This document shows positions 1-8,953 of a DNA stretch of 51,484 bases, piece after piece. The stretch's first letter is position 1, and every line of letters begins with the position of its first letter. The stretch is from Candidatus Omnitrophota bacterium. Its GTDB lineage: Bacteria > Omnitrophota > Omnitrophia > Omnitrophales > Aquincolibacteriaceae. Below the pieces are notes generated by a model. The model made no database searches, was not told the DNA's origin, and worked only from the letters and a program-made list of their open reading frames with translations. Made by a program: the position numbers and the translations under genes. The stretch lies in NCBI GenBank assembly GCA_003140935.1, contig PLLJ01000017.1, positions 1 through 51,484 of the forward strand. Direction: 5' to 3'.

Positions 1-509
1 ACTTCATGAATATCGACTATTTCATCTATAATTGTTTGCAAATCATCCTTGGAATCTTCATCGTTTAATAAATTACGATATTTTTCCCCTTCCCATATAC
101 ACTCCTGAATTTTATCTGAGTTTTTCACCTTATTTCTAAACGTTAATTTTTTGCAAAAAGCTAAACCAGAAATTCGACCTATTCCTCTAAAACCAATATA
201 TTTCTCTCTATCTCGAGCCTTATCCGAACCCCCGAGGCTCAGCATCTTATTTTGAAACAATTCATCTTTTTTAATGCCGCATGTTTTAATGCCGTACCCG
301 TTATCTTTGATAACAATCTTTTTGCATTTCTTATCAATATTAATTGCGACATGAAAACCTTTTATTGGGTTTTCACCGTCATGTTTTGCCCTGTTATAAG
401 CATCGAGCGAATTTTGCACATACTCCCTAAAGAGGATTATCGGATTTTCATAAAGCGCAACTGTTATGGTTTCCAGCACACTTCTTTTTACTTTTATTTT
501 ATTATCCAT
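1..509 (-). CDS. HSP90-like GHKL ATPase, C-terminus cut by window edge
   Basis: The reading frame is open from an ATG at 509 to the window edge, giving 169 residues. The GHKL ATP-binding fold is clear: the N box EYVQNSLDA has candidate catalytic E29, N33 and D36; the G1 box is DNGYGI with D69; the glycine-rich lid SLGGS...GFRGIGR spans about 91-112. The order and spacing resemble HSP90/MORC-type ATPases rather than histidine kinases, and no dimerisation histidine precedes the N box. The start overlaps the stop of the upstream cyclase-like gene by 8 bp (502-509), so the two are probably translationally coupled. The DNA is much more AT-rich than the trp genes nearby. GHKL ATPases of the MORC group are known from restriction-modification and other conflict loci; the role here is unknown because the C-terminal part is missing. 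Confidence 0.85.
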   Translation of the reverse strand, partial: MDNKIKVKRSVLETITVALYENPIILFREYVQNSLDAYNRAKHDGENPIKGFHVAINIDKKCKKIVIKDNGYGIKTCGIKKDELFQNKMLSLGGSDKARDREKYIGFRGIGRISGLAFCKKLTFRNKVKNSDKIQECIWEGEKYRNLLNDEDSKDDLQTIIDEIVDIHE

Positions 510-1278
510 TTTCCCACACCTCTGATTTTTTATAGTACTGTATTGTCCATCCAAATTTTTGACAAATATTGTGGTTTTCTTTTTGATAATTGTCGTTAAA
601 AGAGTTCCGTAAAAAATTGAAGATATCCTCTCTTCTTAATCTGGATTTTATTTTCTGCCTATTCAATGATTCTTTTTGCATATTCACGTTGATGTAGTCG
701 ACAAAAAATTCTTTATCCGAATCTTGCTGTAGATATCGAACAGTTGCGCTATTGCTTTTTTTTATTTGTTTGATAACACTTTTATCAACAATGATTCTGG
801 GATAAATCGCATCGTTTTCTTGTAGCTGATATGCTTTTATATAAGCTGGACCTACGATAAATTTACCTTCATCTTCAATTAGCGCATCACCAACCGTAAT
901 TGCTCCGCGTAAGAGTAGCTGACATTCAGTAATTATTCTCATCTGAATAGTGGACAATAATTCTATTAATAGAATGATGGTTTTGGGATCACAGACAAAA
1001 ACAAACGAATCGGATAATTGCAGATAATCAATATCTTCGGATCTTTTTACTATGCCAGCGGAAGTTTCAACGATTTTTCTTATTTTTTCGATCTTATCAA
1101 TTGCTTTATATTCATTACCATCTCTATGTTGATCTATTAGACTTTTAATTCCGAGAACATCCAAAAATGCAATTAATTTATTCGAATACCTTTTAAGATC
1201 TTTTATTTGGGCAGGTTCCCTTTTAGGCTTTCCCAGCCATTCGTCGTATGTGAGACCTGCGAGTTTATTTTTAGTCAT
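502..1278 (-). CDS. divergent class III nucleotidyl cyclase-like protein, unknown role
   Basis: This is a 258-residue protein with no signal peptide or membrane segment. The middle resembles the class III cyclase fold: AFLDVLG (D40) and QLSDSFVFV (D90) sit where the two metal-binding aspartates are expected. RGAITVGDALI (124-134) followed by GPAYIKAYQL (143-152) matches the pattern that in true cyclases reads R-x-G-I-H-x-G followed by G-x-x-V-N-x-A-x-R. The usual Asn/Arg transition-state pair is not obvious, so it may make an unusual nucleotide or only bind one. It overlaps the GHKL ATPase gene by 8 bp. No good Shine-Dalgarno sequence precedes the ATG. Pycsar phage-defence cyclases share this fold, which is why a signalling role is plausible; that is inference only. 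Confidence 0.6.
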   Translation of the reverse strand: MTKNKLAGLTYDEWLGKPKREPAQIKDLKRYSNKLIAFLDVLGIKSLIDQHRDGNEYKAIDKIEKIRKIVETSAGIVKRSEDIDYLQLSDSFVFVCDPKTIILLIELLSTIQMRIITECQLLLRGAITVGDALIEDEGKFIVGPAYIKAYQLQENDAIYPRIIVDKSVIKQIKKSNSATVRYLQQDSDKEFFVDYINVNMQKESLNRQKIKSRLRREDIFNFLRNSFNDNYQKENHNICQKFGWTIQYYKKSEVWENG

Positions 1279-1488
1279 AATATTTTTAGATGCTCTTCAG
1301 TGTTTCTTTTTTATTAACACGGTCTCTTCATGCGAATGCTCGCTTCGGGGGTAACTTTCCTCCGTAATTCCGAAAAAACATCGCTGAATTTTAAAAGCTT
1401 TGACTGTCGACAGCGGTTTTCAGTCTGTGTGTACTCTAACCCCTTCGAAGGCACTTTCAAGCGGTTTCTTCGCTCCTGGCTATTCCAA
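1279..1488. other. intergenic, composition boundary
   Basis: This 210-base gap lies between the NtrC-type regulator and the cyclase-like gene. Base composition changes here, at roughly 1320-1340, from GC-rich on the right to AT-rich on the left. I see no convincing promoter, terminator or gene in it. Confidence 0.4.
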
Positions 1489-2853
1489 CTAAACTAACTT
1501 GTATTCCTCTAGTTTCCTATACAAAGTCCGTCTCGAGATGCCGAGTTTTTCGGCGGCGGTGGATTTGTTGCCGCGGGTCTCCTGAAGGGCTTTCTGGATG
1601 AGTTCCTTCTCGGCGTCGGTGATCTTCGAGATGCCCTGGAGCGAGGCGTTCCCGTTCGTCGCGGCGGCGAGAGGCCTTCCCTGCCGGATATCTTCGGGGA
1701 CCTGGTCGAGCGTCAGCATGTCGGCGGAACTGAGGACGATCATCCGCTCCACGATATTCTTGAGCTCACGGATATTCCCGGGCCAATTGTAATCTACAAG
1801 AGCTTCGAGCGCGTCTTTTTCGATCCCGCGAATTTTTTTGGCGTTCAGCTCCGCGTATTGCCGGATAAAGGCGTTCACGAGCGGAGGGATGTCTTCCTTG
1901 CGTTCCCGTAGCGGCGGGACCTTCAGGTAAATAACATTGATCCTGTAATAGAGGTCTTCGCGGAACCTTTGCTGCTGGACTTCGTCCAGGAGCGTTTTGT
2001 TGGTCGCGGCAATGAGACGCACGTCGACTTTGATCGACTTGGTCCCGCCCACGCGCTCGAACTCGCCTTCCTGGAGCACGCGCAGGAGCTTCACCTGCGT
2101 GTCCTTGGTGATCTCGCCGATCTCGTCCAGGAAGAGACTTCCCTGATGCGCGCGTTCGAACCGTCCTTTTTTCCGTTCGGTGGCGCCGGTGAAGGAGCCT
2201 TTTTCATGGCCGAAAAGTTCGCTCGCGAGGAGCGTGTCGGTCAGAGCGGCGCAGTGGACCGCGATAAAAGGATATTGTTTGCGGGGGCTCAGTTCATGGA
2301 TGCGTCTCGCGATGAGTTCCTTGCCGGTGCCGCTTTCCCCTTCGATCAGAACGGAGGCGTTGGAGGCCGCGATCTTGTCCACGGTCTTCAGGAGTTCTTT
2401 CATCTTCTGGGATTGCGCGATCAGCTGGCCCAGGTCGTAGCGTTCCCTGAAAAGTTCCTGCTTGAGTTCCCGGTTCTCTTCTTCGAGCTGATGGCTGCTG
2501 AACGCCTTTTTGACGAGGAATTCGAGCTCTTCGAGATTGACGGGCTTGGTCAGGTAATAGAAAGCCCCTTTTTTCATGGCCTTGACCGCGTCTTCCACGG
2601 AGCCGTAGGCGGTGAGGAGGATGACCTTCGCGGCAGGGGCCGCGGCCCTGATCGCTTCCAGGAGCGCAATGCCGTCCATTTCGGGCATCCGGATATCCGA
2701 GATCACGAGCTCGGGGCTCTCCTTTTTGAAAACCTCGAGGGCCTCCTTGCCGTTCTGGGCGGTCATGACGTCGTAGTCCAGACCCTGGAGGAACTGGGTC
2801 AGGCCCTTCCGCGAATTCGCCTCGTCTTCGACCAGCAGGATGCTTTCAAACAT
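1489..2853 (-). CDS. NtrC-family sigma-54 response regulator
   Basis: This 454-residue transcription activator has the full three-domain layout. The receiver (about 1-120) has acidic E9/D10, phosphoacceptor D53, T81 and K103. The AAA+ ATPase (about 150-380) has Walker A GESGTGKE, a GSFTGA loop in place of the commoner GAFTGA for contact with sigma-54, Walker B SLFLDEIGE and an arginine-finger region FREDLYYRINV. A Fis-type helix-turn-helix lies at the C-terminus (NKSTAAEKLGISRRTLYRKL). It should activate sigma-54 promoters when phosphorylated, most likely by the histidine kinase encoded 416 bases upstream. AAGGAG lies 10 nt before the ATG. Its targets cannot be read from this window. Confidence 0.95.
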   Translation of the reverse strand: MFESILLVEDEANSRKGLTQFLQGLDYDVMTAQNGKEALEVFKKESPELVISDIRMPEMDGIALLEAIRAAAPAAKVILLTAYGSVEDAVKAMKKGAFYYLTKPVNLEELEFLVKKAFSSHQLEEENRELKQELFRERYDLGQLIAQSQKMKELLKTVDKIAASNASVLIEGESGTGKELIARRIHELSPRKQYPFIAVHCAALTDTLLASELFGHEKGSFTGATERKKGRFERAHQGSLFLDEIGEITKDTQVKLLRVLQEGEFERVGGTKSIKVDVRLIAATNKTLLDEVQQQRFREDLYYRINVIYLKVPPLRERKEDIPPLVNAFIRQYAELNAKKIRGIEKDALEALVDYNWPGNIRELKNIVERMIVLSSADMLTLDQVPEDIRQGRPLAAATNGNASLQGISKITDAEKELIQKALQETRGNKSTAAEKLGISRRTLYRKLEEYKLV

Positions 2854-3269
2854 AACGATCGATCTCCTTGAACTGTAGGACTGTTCATTTCACATGCAAA
2901 CGATATTCAAACGGCCGGGAAACTTCTCCGCCGTCACCGGCGGTTCATCGCCTCCTGCGGCCGATGCCCGCCTGCGCTCTCGCGCTTCGACCCGTCCCGG
3001 CGGGACCCAGCTCGAAGCGCTCCGAGAGCTGACTCTGGAGGAGTTTCCCTGCCGTCTAACTATTCCGATCTCGCTCGGGGCGAGAGCAGGACTGGGCGTG
3101 AGGCAGCGTTCGGAGCCCTTTGCAGCTTGGTGCCGCCCTCATAATCAAGGGCGGATCAAAGGGCGAGAATCGCAAGCGGTCGTTTCTCGCTGGAAGAAAC
3201 GAACCGCTGGTGACGATGCCCAGTACTGCTCTCGTCACCGTGCCCGCTAGACTTTCGGCTTCCTCCCTA
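2854..3269. other. 416-bp non-coding gap with strong hairpins
   Basis: The gap separates the kinase gene from its regulator gene. No reading frame in it looks like a protein. It holds successive inverted repeats: a long bulged stem between about 2978-2990 and 3012-3027, with a nested GTCCCG/CGGGAC hairpin at 2994-3006; CCGCCCT/AGGGCGG at 3133-3154; AGCGGTCGTTTCT paired with AGAAACGAACCGCT (one bulge) at 3175-3208; and, directly abutting, GGTGACGA/TCGTCACC at 3209-3239. It could be a structured mRNA segment, a small RNA or decayed repeats. I did not recognise RNase P, tmRNA, SRP RNA or a known riboswitch. Confidence 0.5.
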
Positions 3270-4445
3270 TTAACTTTCCACGACTTTGGACTGGTAATCA
3301 GGTAACTGCAACTGGGGTTCGCGGACGGGCAGGAGGATCTTGAATGTGGTCCCCTTGTCCGGTTTGCTCGCGACCTCGATCTTCCCGCCGTGCTCGGTGA
3401 CGGCGTCATAGACCATCATGAGGCCCAATCCCGCGCCCTCGGGTTTCGTGGTGTAATAAACGTCAAAGATCCTGGCCAGGTCCTTCTCGGGAATGCCGTA
3501 GCCCGTGTCCGCGACGGTGAGGATGGCGCAATGCTGCTTGTGCGTCACCGCGATCTTGAGCGATCCCCCCTCCGGCATGGCCTCCAGGGCGTTCTTGAAG
3601 AGGTTCATAAAGGCGTAATAGAGGCGCTCCCGGTCCATCAGAAAACCGGGCAGGGCCTTGTCTTTGGCGAATTTCACGAGGACCTTCGCGGCGTTCAACT
3701 CGGGTTTCATAAACGAAAGTGCGTCGTCGATCACTTCGTTCAGATCGTCCAAACGGAACCGGAGCGGCGGTTTGCGGGTCGCTTTGAGAAAATTACGGAT
3801 GATGCGGTCGAGCCGGCGGGTCTCGTCCTGAATGTCGCTCAAGGTGGCCGCGATCTCCCTGCGCTGGTCGGCGGGAAGCCCGGCCAGGCGTTTTTTCAGG
3901 AGTTCCAGATGGATCGTGATGGCGTTCAGGGGATTGCCGATCTCGTGGGCAATGCCGCCCGCGAGCCGCACCAGGCTTTCCATGCGCGAGAGCATGGCGG
4001 ACTCGAATTCCTGTTCCGTCCGCGAGGTGATATCCAAAAGGAGGATGAGAAAATTCGTTTTCCCGTCCTCTTCTCTCGGGAGAATCGTGACACGAAGCTG
4101 GATTTCCTTCGGGGAAAGGACCCTGAGGTCATGGACGGTGCGGGTCCCGGCGGTCGCGATCGTTTCTTTCAGGAAAGCCGCAAAGGTAGGGTCTTGGGTC
4201 TGGTTCCAGACGGGCTGTTTGGCCGTGGTGCGGACGCCCCCGAGCCAGTCATCGGCCTTCCGGTTGACGAAGAGCGGATATCCTTTCGCGTCCGTGATGA
4301 CGATCCCCTCTTCCAGGTTCCTGCAGGCCTCCGCGAGCTGGAGGTTTTCCTGGGTCGCTTCCAGGAGCTTAAGATAAAGGGAATCTTTTTCGATCTGCGG
4401 GAGACGCGATTTTAAGCGTTGTACAAAATCAAGCTTTTCGCTCAT
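3270..4445 (-). CDS. NtrB-like PAS sensor histidine kinase
   Basis: This 391-residue kinase has no membrane segment, so it is probably cytoplasmic. A short coiled N-terminus is followed by a PAS-type domain (about 40-140; EEGIVITDAKG...). The HisKA helix contains LAGGIAHEIGNPLNAI with phosphoacceptor H167. The HATPase domain carries N box NLFKNALEAM, G1 DTGYGIP and G2 GAGLGLMM. This arrangement is typical of kinases that partner NtrC-type regulators, and such a regulator is the next gene downstream. The start overlaps the end of trpF by 17 bp, which ties the kinase to the trp operon transcript. The signal it senses is unknown. Confidence 0.93.
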   Translation of the reverse strand: MSEKLDFVQRLKSRLPQIEKDSLYLKLLEATQENLQLAEACRNLEEGIVITDAKGYPLFVNRKADDWLGGVRTTAKQPVWNQTQDPTFAAFLKETIATAGTRTVHDLRVLSPKEIQLRVTILPREEDGKTNFLILLLDITSRTEQEFESAMLSRMESLVRLAGGIAHEIGNPLNAITIHLELLKKRLAGLPADQRREIAATLSDIQDETRRLDRIIRNFLKATRKPPLRFRLDDLNEVIDDALSFMKPELNAAKVLVKFAKDKALPGFLMDRERLYYAFMNLFKNALEAMPEGGSLKIAVTHKQHCAILTVADTGYGIPEKDLARIFDVYYTTKPEGAGLGLMMVYDAVTEHGGKIEVASKPDKGTTFKILLPVREPQLQLPDYQSKVVES

Positions 4446-5082
4446 GGGCTTTCTTCACTCCCTTGACGTTCTCAATGAAGGCTTGGAGGAGTTGAGGGTC
4501 TTTGATGCCGGGACTGGACTCGACGCCGCTGGCGACGTCCACGGCGAAAGGACGGACCTTCTCGATCGCCTGCGCGACGTTCAGCGCATTGAGCCCTCCC
4601 GCCAGGAAAAGTTTGTCGTGCACATAGGGTTTGTCTTCGATGACCGTCCAGTCGAACGGGACGCCGGTGCCGCCTTTCTCGGAATGCGAAGAAGAAAAGG
4701 TGTCGAAGAGGAACGCGCTGACGTTGTACTCCGCGATCCGCTTCAGGCTCATGGCGTCCTTCACGTGAAAGGTCTTGATGACCTCGTAGCCCTTCTGCAT
4801 GAACGAATCGCAGTAAAGCGCGGTCTCTTCCCCGTGGAACTGAAGGATCTTGAGGTGGAGTTCTTCGGCGATGGCCGCGATCTCTTTTTTAGGCTGGTTG
4901 CAGAAGACGCCCACCGTGTTCTTGAAGTCCGGGAGTTTCGTGAGGATCTCCGTCGCTTTTCCGACCGTGATCATGCGTTTGCTCGTGGGTGTAAAAATAA
5001 AACCGAGGTAGTCCGCCCCGAGGTCCACGGCGAGGCGCGCGTTCTCGTAATTCGTGTTGCCGCAGATCTTGACGCGCGTCAT
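4429..5082 (-). CDS. trpF: phosphoribosylanthranilate isomerase
   Basis: TrpF converts N-(5-phosphoribosyl)anthranilate to CdRP in tryptophan synthesis. The 217-residue TIM barrel has the family start VKICGNTNYENA with the catalytic cysteine (KICG), the conserved DYLGFIF strand, LQFHGEE, and the phosphate-binding end FLAGGLNALNV...FAVDVASGVE with the catalytic aspartate. Length is normal. The gene overlaps trpC by 4 bp and the kinase gene by 17 bp. It is the last trp gene in the window; trpA and trpB are not here. Confidence 0.96.
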   Translation of the reverse strand: MTRVKICGNTNYENARLAVDLGADYLGFIFTPTSKRMITVGKATEILTKLPDFKNTVGVFCNQPKKEIAAIAEELHLKILQFHGEETALYCDSFMQKGYEVIKTFHVKDAMSLKRIAEYNVSAFLFDTFSSSHSEKGGTGVPFDWTVIEDKPYVHDKLFLAGGLNALNVAQAIEKVRPFAVDVASGVESSPGIKDPQLLQAFIENVKGVKKAHERKA

Positions 5083-5891
5083 AGGGCCCCCTGCGCGATG
5101 GAAACGCCGTTTTTCCCGAGAAGTTTCTGGAGGGTCGCGGCGATATCCTTGGACTTCATCAAGACGGAGCCGATGAGGAAGGCGTTGGCACCGAGGCTTT
5201 TGTACATCATCAGTTCATCGTGCGTCGTCAGGCCGCTTTCCACCACGATGGCGGTCCCCTTCGGGATATGCGGGATCAGCTGCTGGGCGCGTCCGGGGTC
5301 GACCTTGAGCGTCTTGAGGTCCCGGTTGTTGATCCCGATGATCGCGGCCCCGGCCTCGACGGCCTTCTTGAGTTCCGCATCCGAATGGACCTCCACCAGG
5401 GCATCCATTTGGAGTTCTTTTCCCAGGTCGATCAGTTCCTTGAGTTCCTCTTCGCTCAGGATCGAAGCGATGAGGAGGAACGCGTCGGCCTCGAGAAGTG
5501 CGGTCTCATAAAGCTGGAACCGGTCAAAAATAAAATCTTTGCGCAGGATCGGGAGTTTGGTGACCTGGCGCACGGTCTTCAGATAACTGGGACGGCCTTT
5601 GAAAAAATGCGGTTCTGTCAGGATCGAGATCGCGCAAGCGCCGGCGTATTCGAACAGGCTCGCGATACGGAGCGGCTGAAAATTCTCGCGCAGCACGCCT
5701 TCCGAAGGCGATGCCTTTTTGAGTTCGGCGATAATGTTGAGGTGCTGGGTGGCCAGGAGCGCGTTATGGAACGACCGGGGTTGGGGCCGGTCGGACTTTT
5801 CAATGATGCGCCGGAGACGCGCGAGCGGCATGCGCTGCTTCAGTTCATCGAGGTCTTTACGTTTCTGGAGCAGGATTTCGTTCAGGATCAT
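5079..5891 (-). CDS. trpC: indole-3-glycerol phosphate synthase
   Basis: TrpC closes the indole ring by converting CdRP to indole-3-glycerol phosphate. The 270-residue barrel shows IIAELKKASPSEG (catalytic Lys), ILTEPHFFKG, LPILRKDFIFD, GINNRDLKTLKVD and VVESGLTTHDE, all hallmarks of the family. It is a stand-alone enzyme, not fused to TrpF, and overlaps trpF by 4 bp (ATGA). trpD ends two bases upstream of its ATG. Confidence 0.97.
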   Translation of the reverse strand: MILNEILLQKRKDLDELKQRMPLARLRRIIEKSDRPQPRSFHNALLATQHLNIIAELKKASPSEGVLRENFQPLRIASLFEYAGACAISILTEPHFFKGRPSYLKTVRQVTKLPILRKDFIFDRFQLYETALLEADAFLLIASILSEEELKELIDLGKELQMDALVEVHSDAELKKAVEAGAAIIGINNRDLKTLKVDPGRAQQLIPHIPKGTAIVVESGLTTHDELMMYKSLGANAFLIGSVLMKSKDIAATLQKLLGKNGVSIAQGAL

Positions 5892-5892
5892 A

Positions 5893-6915
5893 TCAGTGCG
5901 CCATGGCTTTCAGCTGCTTCAGGACCTTCAGGGCCTTGCCGGAATCGAGGGACTTTTGGGCGAGTGTGATGCCCTCTTCGACGGACGCCGCTTTGCCGCA
6001 AAGTAAAAGCCCGAAGGCGGCGTTCAGGACGACAACGTCGCGCGCGGGTCCTTTTTCCTTCCCGGTCAGGATCTTTTGGGCCCGGAGCTTGCTTTTTGCG
6101 ACCGAATCGACCGAAAGATGTTTCAGGGACGCTTTCCTGAGGCCGTAAATTCCGGGACGGATCACCGCCATCCGTATTTCACCCGGCGTCACCCAGGCGA
6201 CCGTGGTCGGGCCCGAAGTCGAGATCTCATCCATCCCGTCATGGCTGTGGCAAACGAGGGCGGTTTTCCGGCCTAATTTTGAAAGAACTTTGGCGTAAAG
6301 CGGGACCCGGTGTTTTTCGGAAACGCCCACGAGTTGGTGGTCCAGACGCATCGGATTCACCAAAGGCCCGAGCAGGTTCAGGATCGTCGGCCGTTTCAGT
6401 AATTTGCGCAAAGGCTGTATTTGGGCGAAGACAGGGTGAAAAAAAGGCGCGTGGAAATAGCCGAGGCCGGAACGTTGGATCGCGGCGATCATTTTCCGGG
6501 GGGCCGCGTCAAGTTTGACGCCGAAGGCTTCCATGAGGTCCGAGCTTCCGGACCTTGAGGAAATGGCGCGATTGCCGTGTTTGGCGATCTTTCCGCCCGC
6601 GCCCGCGATGACCAGGGCCACTAAAGTGGAAATATTGATCGTTTGACGGCCGTCGCCTCCGGTGCCGCAGGTATCCATGAGTCCCGGGATCCTGGGTCCG
6701 ATCGGTTTTTCAAGGGCCTGGAGCGCCCGGAGACAACCCAGGAGCTCGTCGGCCGTTTCCCCTTTTTTAGCGAGCAGGAGCAAAAAGCTTTTGGCTTTCG
6801 TCAAGGGAAGGGCGCCCGCAAAAAGCTGGCGGAAGAATGTACGGGATTCGGACAAGGTCAGGTCCGTTCCGCGAAGGAGCTTCGTTAAAAGTGGGTCCAA
6901 GGATCTTTCCCTCAC
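5893..6915 (-). CDS. trpD: anthranilate phosphoribosyltransferase
   Basis: TrpD transfers phosphoribosyl from PRPP to anthranilate. Conserved segments are [15 protein letters not shown] (PRPP binding), [22 protein letters not shown] and [28 protein letters not shown] chose the GTG at 6915, which overlaps the trpG stop by 4 bp (GTGA) and gives the usual 340 residues. The longer in-frame ATG at 6996 would add 27 residues lying wholly inside trpG and not resembling the family. Confidence 0.95.
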   Translation of the reverse strand: MRERSLDPLLTKLLRGTDLTLSESRTFFRQLFAGALPLTKAKSFLLLLAKKGETADELLGCLRALQALEKPIGPRIPGLMDTCGTGGDGRQTINISTLVALVIAGAGGKIAKHGNRAISSRSGSSDLMEAFGVKLDAAPRKMIAAIQRSGLGYFHAPFFHPVFAQIQPLRKLLKRPTILNLLGPLVNPMRLDHQLVGVSEKHRVPLYAKVLSKLGRKTALVCHSHDGMDEISTSGPTTVAWVTPGEIRMAVIRPGIYGLRKASLKHLSVDSVAKSKLRAQKILTGKEKGPARDVVVLNAAFGLLLCGKAASVEEGITLAQKSLDSGKALKVLKQLKAMAH

Positions 6916-7481
6916 TTGGAAAGTCCCAAAAAGTTCTTCAAGATCTGCATGCCGGAAGCGGTCATGATGGATTCCGGGTGGAATTGAACGCCCCATGTCG
7001 GGTGGGACTTATGTTTGAGTCCCATGATCTCCTGGTCCCGGGTCCAGGCCGTGATCTTGAGCGTATCGGGGAGGGACTTTTTTTCGACGAGAAGCGAATG
7101 ATAACGGGTCGCGACGAACGGGTTCGGGACGCTTTTGAACAGAGGGTTCCGGTCGTGATAGACCTTGGAGGTCTTGCCGTGCATGATGTTGGCCGCCCGG
7201 ACGACCTTGCCGCCGAACACGTGGCCGATCGCCTGATGGCCCAGGCAGACGCCGAGGATCGGGATCTTTCCGCTGAAGGTTTGGATCACTTCGCAGGAGA
7301 TCCCCGCCTCTTTGGGAGTCTTGGGTCCGGGAGAGATGACAATGCGTTTGGGATGCAGGCGCTTGATCTTCGCGATCGTGATCTCGTCGTTGCGCCAGAC
7401 GCGCGGGTCCGCGCCGAGTTCCCCGAGGTATTGCACCAGATTGTAGGTGAAGGAATCGTAGTTATCGATGACCAGGAGCAT
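6912..7481 (-). CDS. trpG: anthranilate synthase component II (glutamine amidotransferase)
   Basis: This 189-residue class I amidotransferase supplies ammonia to TrpE. The oxyanion motif is [15 protein letters not shown], the nucleophile elbow is [12 protein letters not shown] (catalytic Cys), and the His-Glu pair is in [10 protein letters not shown]. It sits directly behind trpE with a TAATG stop-start, so it is most likely the tryptophan-specific copy. A shared role in folate synthesis (PabA) cannot be excluded. Confidence 0.95.
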   Translation of the reverse strand: MLLVIDNYDSFTYNLVQYLGELGADPRVWRNDEITIAKIKRLHPKRIVISPGPKTPKEAGISCEVIQTFSGKIPILGVCLGHQAIGHVFGGKVVRAANIMHGKTSKVYHDRNPLFKSVPNPFVATRYHSLLVEKKSLPDTLKITAWTRDQEIMGLKHKSHPTWGVQFHPESIMTASGMQILKNFLGLSK

Positions 7482-8953
7482 TAGAAAAGAAACCTTTCTT
7501 CGATGGCTTTGAGCAACGCTTTGGATTTATTGACCGTTTCCTCGTATTCGCGGCCCGGGTCCGAGTCTTTGACGATCCCGGCACCGGCCTGGAGGAAGAT
7601 CTTGTTCCTGTGGAGCATGAGCGTCCGGATCGTGATGCACATGTCCATGTCTCCGTCAAAACCGAAATAGCCGAGGCAACCGCCGTAAGGTCCGCGCGCC
7701 TCGGGCTCGAGCTCGTCGATGATCTGCATGGCCCGCACCTTGGGCGCTCCGGAAAGGGTGCCGGCCGGAAAGGTCGCGCGTAAAAGGTCCATGGCCGACT
7801 TCCCCGCCTTAAGCCTGCTGTGGACCCGGCTGACCAGATGCATGACGTGGGAATAGCGTTCGACGAAAGCAAAACGCTCGACTTTGACCGATCTGAAATC
7901 CGAGACGCGGCCAAGGTCATTGCGGCCGAGATCGACGAGCATCAGGTGCTCCGCCATTTCCTTCACCGAAGACCGGAGCTGTTTTTCATACCGCAGGTCC
8001 TGCTGTTCCGTGAGCCCGCGCGGCCGCGTACCGGCAATAGGACGCACCTCCGCCATGTGTCTTGTTTTTTTGACAAGCATCTCGGGCGAGGATCCGATCA
8101 AGCGGAACGGACCGCTCCGGAAATAGAACATGTAAGGCGACGGATTGATCGACCGGAGCGAGCGGTAGATCTGAAAATCGTGGCCGTGGTGCGCGAGCTC
8201 AAAACGCTGCGACAAGACGACCTGGATGCAATCCCCGGCGCGGATGTATTCCCTGATCCGCTTGACTTTGGATTCGTAATCCTTGCGCGACATGTTCGGC
8301 CGGACCTCGGGCAGGGACGCCACCTTCGTCATCGCGGGCACCCGCAGCGGTTTTTGAAGAAGGCTTTTGTATTTCGCCATCTGCCGGAGGGCGTTCATGT
8401 AAGCGGATTCAGGCGTTTTGAATTTCTTCAGGTCCACGAGAATGACGATCGAAAGCGTTTTCCGGAAATGGTCGAACACAAGAAAATCCTCGACGCGGAA
8501 AAAGATGCCGAGCGGGAACCCCGGCCCTTTCTTCTTGGAGAGCCGGATGGTCTCAAAATCGCGGACGTTTTCATAGGAAAGATAACCCACGAACCCGCCC
8601 CGGAACCCCGGAAAGGCCTCCGGGTTGGCCAATTTGAGCGTCGCAAGTTCCGCCTCGATCACATCCAAAAGCCGGGAGCCTTCCAGGACCCGCTTTGTCC
8701 CTTTCGTCGTGACCGCGACATTTTTCCCGGAGGATTCATAAACGGCGGCCGGTTCGATCCCCAGAAAAGAAAAACGGCCGATCTTTTCTTCCTGCTCCGC
8801 GGACTCCAGGAGAAATGCGTGGCGCGCTTTTTGGCTGATCTTCAGGAAACTGGAGACCGGGGTTTCCAGGTCCGCGGGAAACGTCTCGGACAGAGCGACC
8901 ACGTTTCCCTTTCGCGACAATCTTTTGAAGGTGATAATATCGGGAGCGATCAT
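7481..8953 (-). CDS. trpE: anthranilate synthase component I
   Basis: This 490-residue chorismate-utilising enzyme makes anthranilate with TrpG. The N-terminal half has the LLES segment associated with tryptophan feedback binding. The C-terminal catalytic domain shows [68 protein letters not shown] and [12 protein letters not shown]. The start overlaps the hisI stop by 4 bp (ATGA). Neighbouring trp genes support TrpE over PabB. Confidence 0.96.
   Translation of the reverse strand: MIAPDIITFKRLSRKGNVVALSETFPADLETPVSSFLKISQKARHAFLLESAEQEEKIGRFSFLGIEPAAVYESSGKNVAVTTKGTKRVLEGSRLLDVIEAELATLKLANPEAFPGFRGGFVGYLSYENVRDFETIRLSKKKGPGFPLGIFFRVEDFLVFDHFRKTLSIVILVDLKKFKTPESAYMNALRQMAKYKSLLQKPLRVPAMTKVASLPEVRPNMSRKDYESKVKRIREYIRAGDCIQVVLSQRFELAHHGHDFQIYRSLRSINPSPYMFYFRSGPFRLIGSSPEMLVKKTRHMAEVRPIAGTRPRGLTEQQDLRYEKQLRSSVKEMAEHLMLVDLGRNDLGRVSDFRSVKVERFAFVERYSHVMHLVSRVHSRLKAGKSAMDLLRATFPAGTLSGAPKVRAMQIIDELEPEARGPYGGCLGYFGFDGDMDMCITIRTLMLHRNKIFLQAGAGIVKDSDPGREYEETVNKSKALLKAIEERFLF

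Noticed and set aside
252..599. 115-codon plus-strand frame near the left edge
   Set aside because: It is opposite the GHKL ATPase and cyclase-like genes, both with clear or plausible motifs.
2894..3250. 118-codon plus-strand frame in the gap between kinase and regulator
   Set aside because: Composition is Arg/Ala-rich without motifs and it coincides with hairpins; more likely non-coding.
3390..4415. Long plus-strand open frame opposite the kinase gene
   Set aside because: It mirrors a confident kinase gene; its protein has no recognisable fold and has the Arg/Asp-rich look of an antisense shadow in GC-rich DNA.
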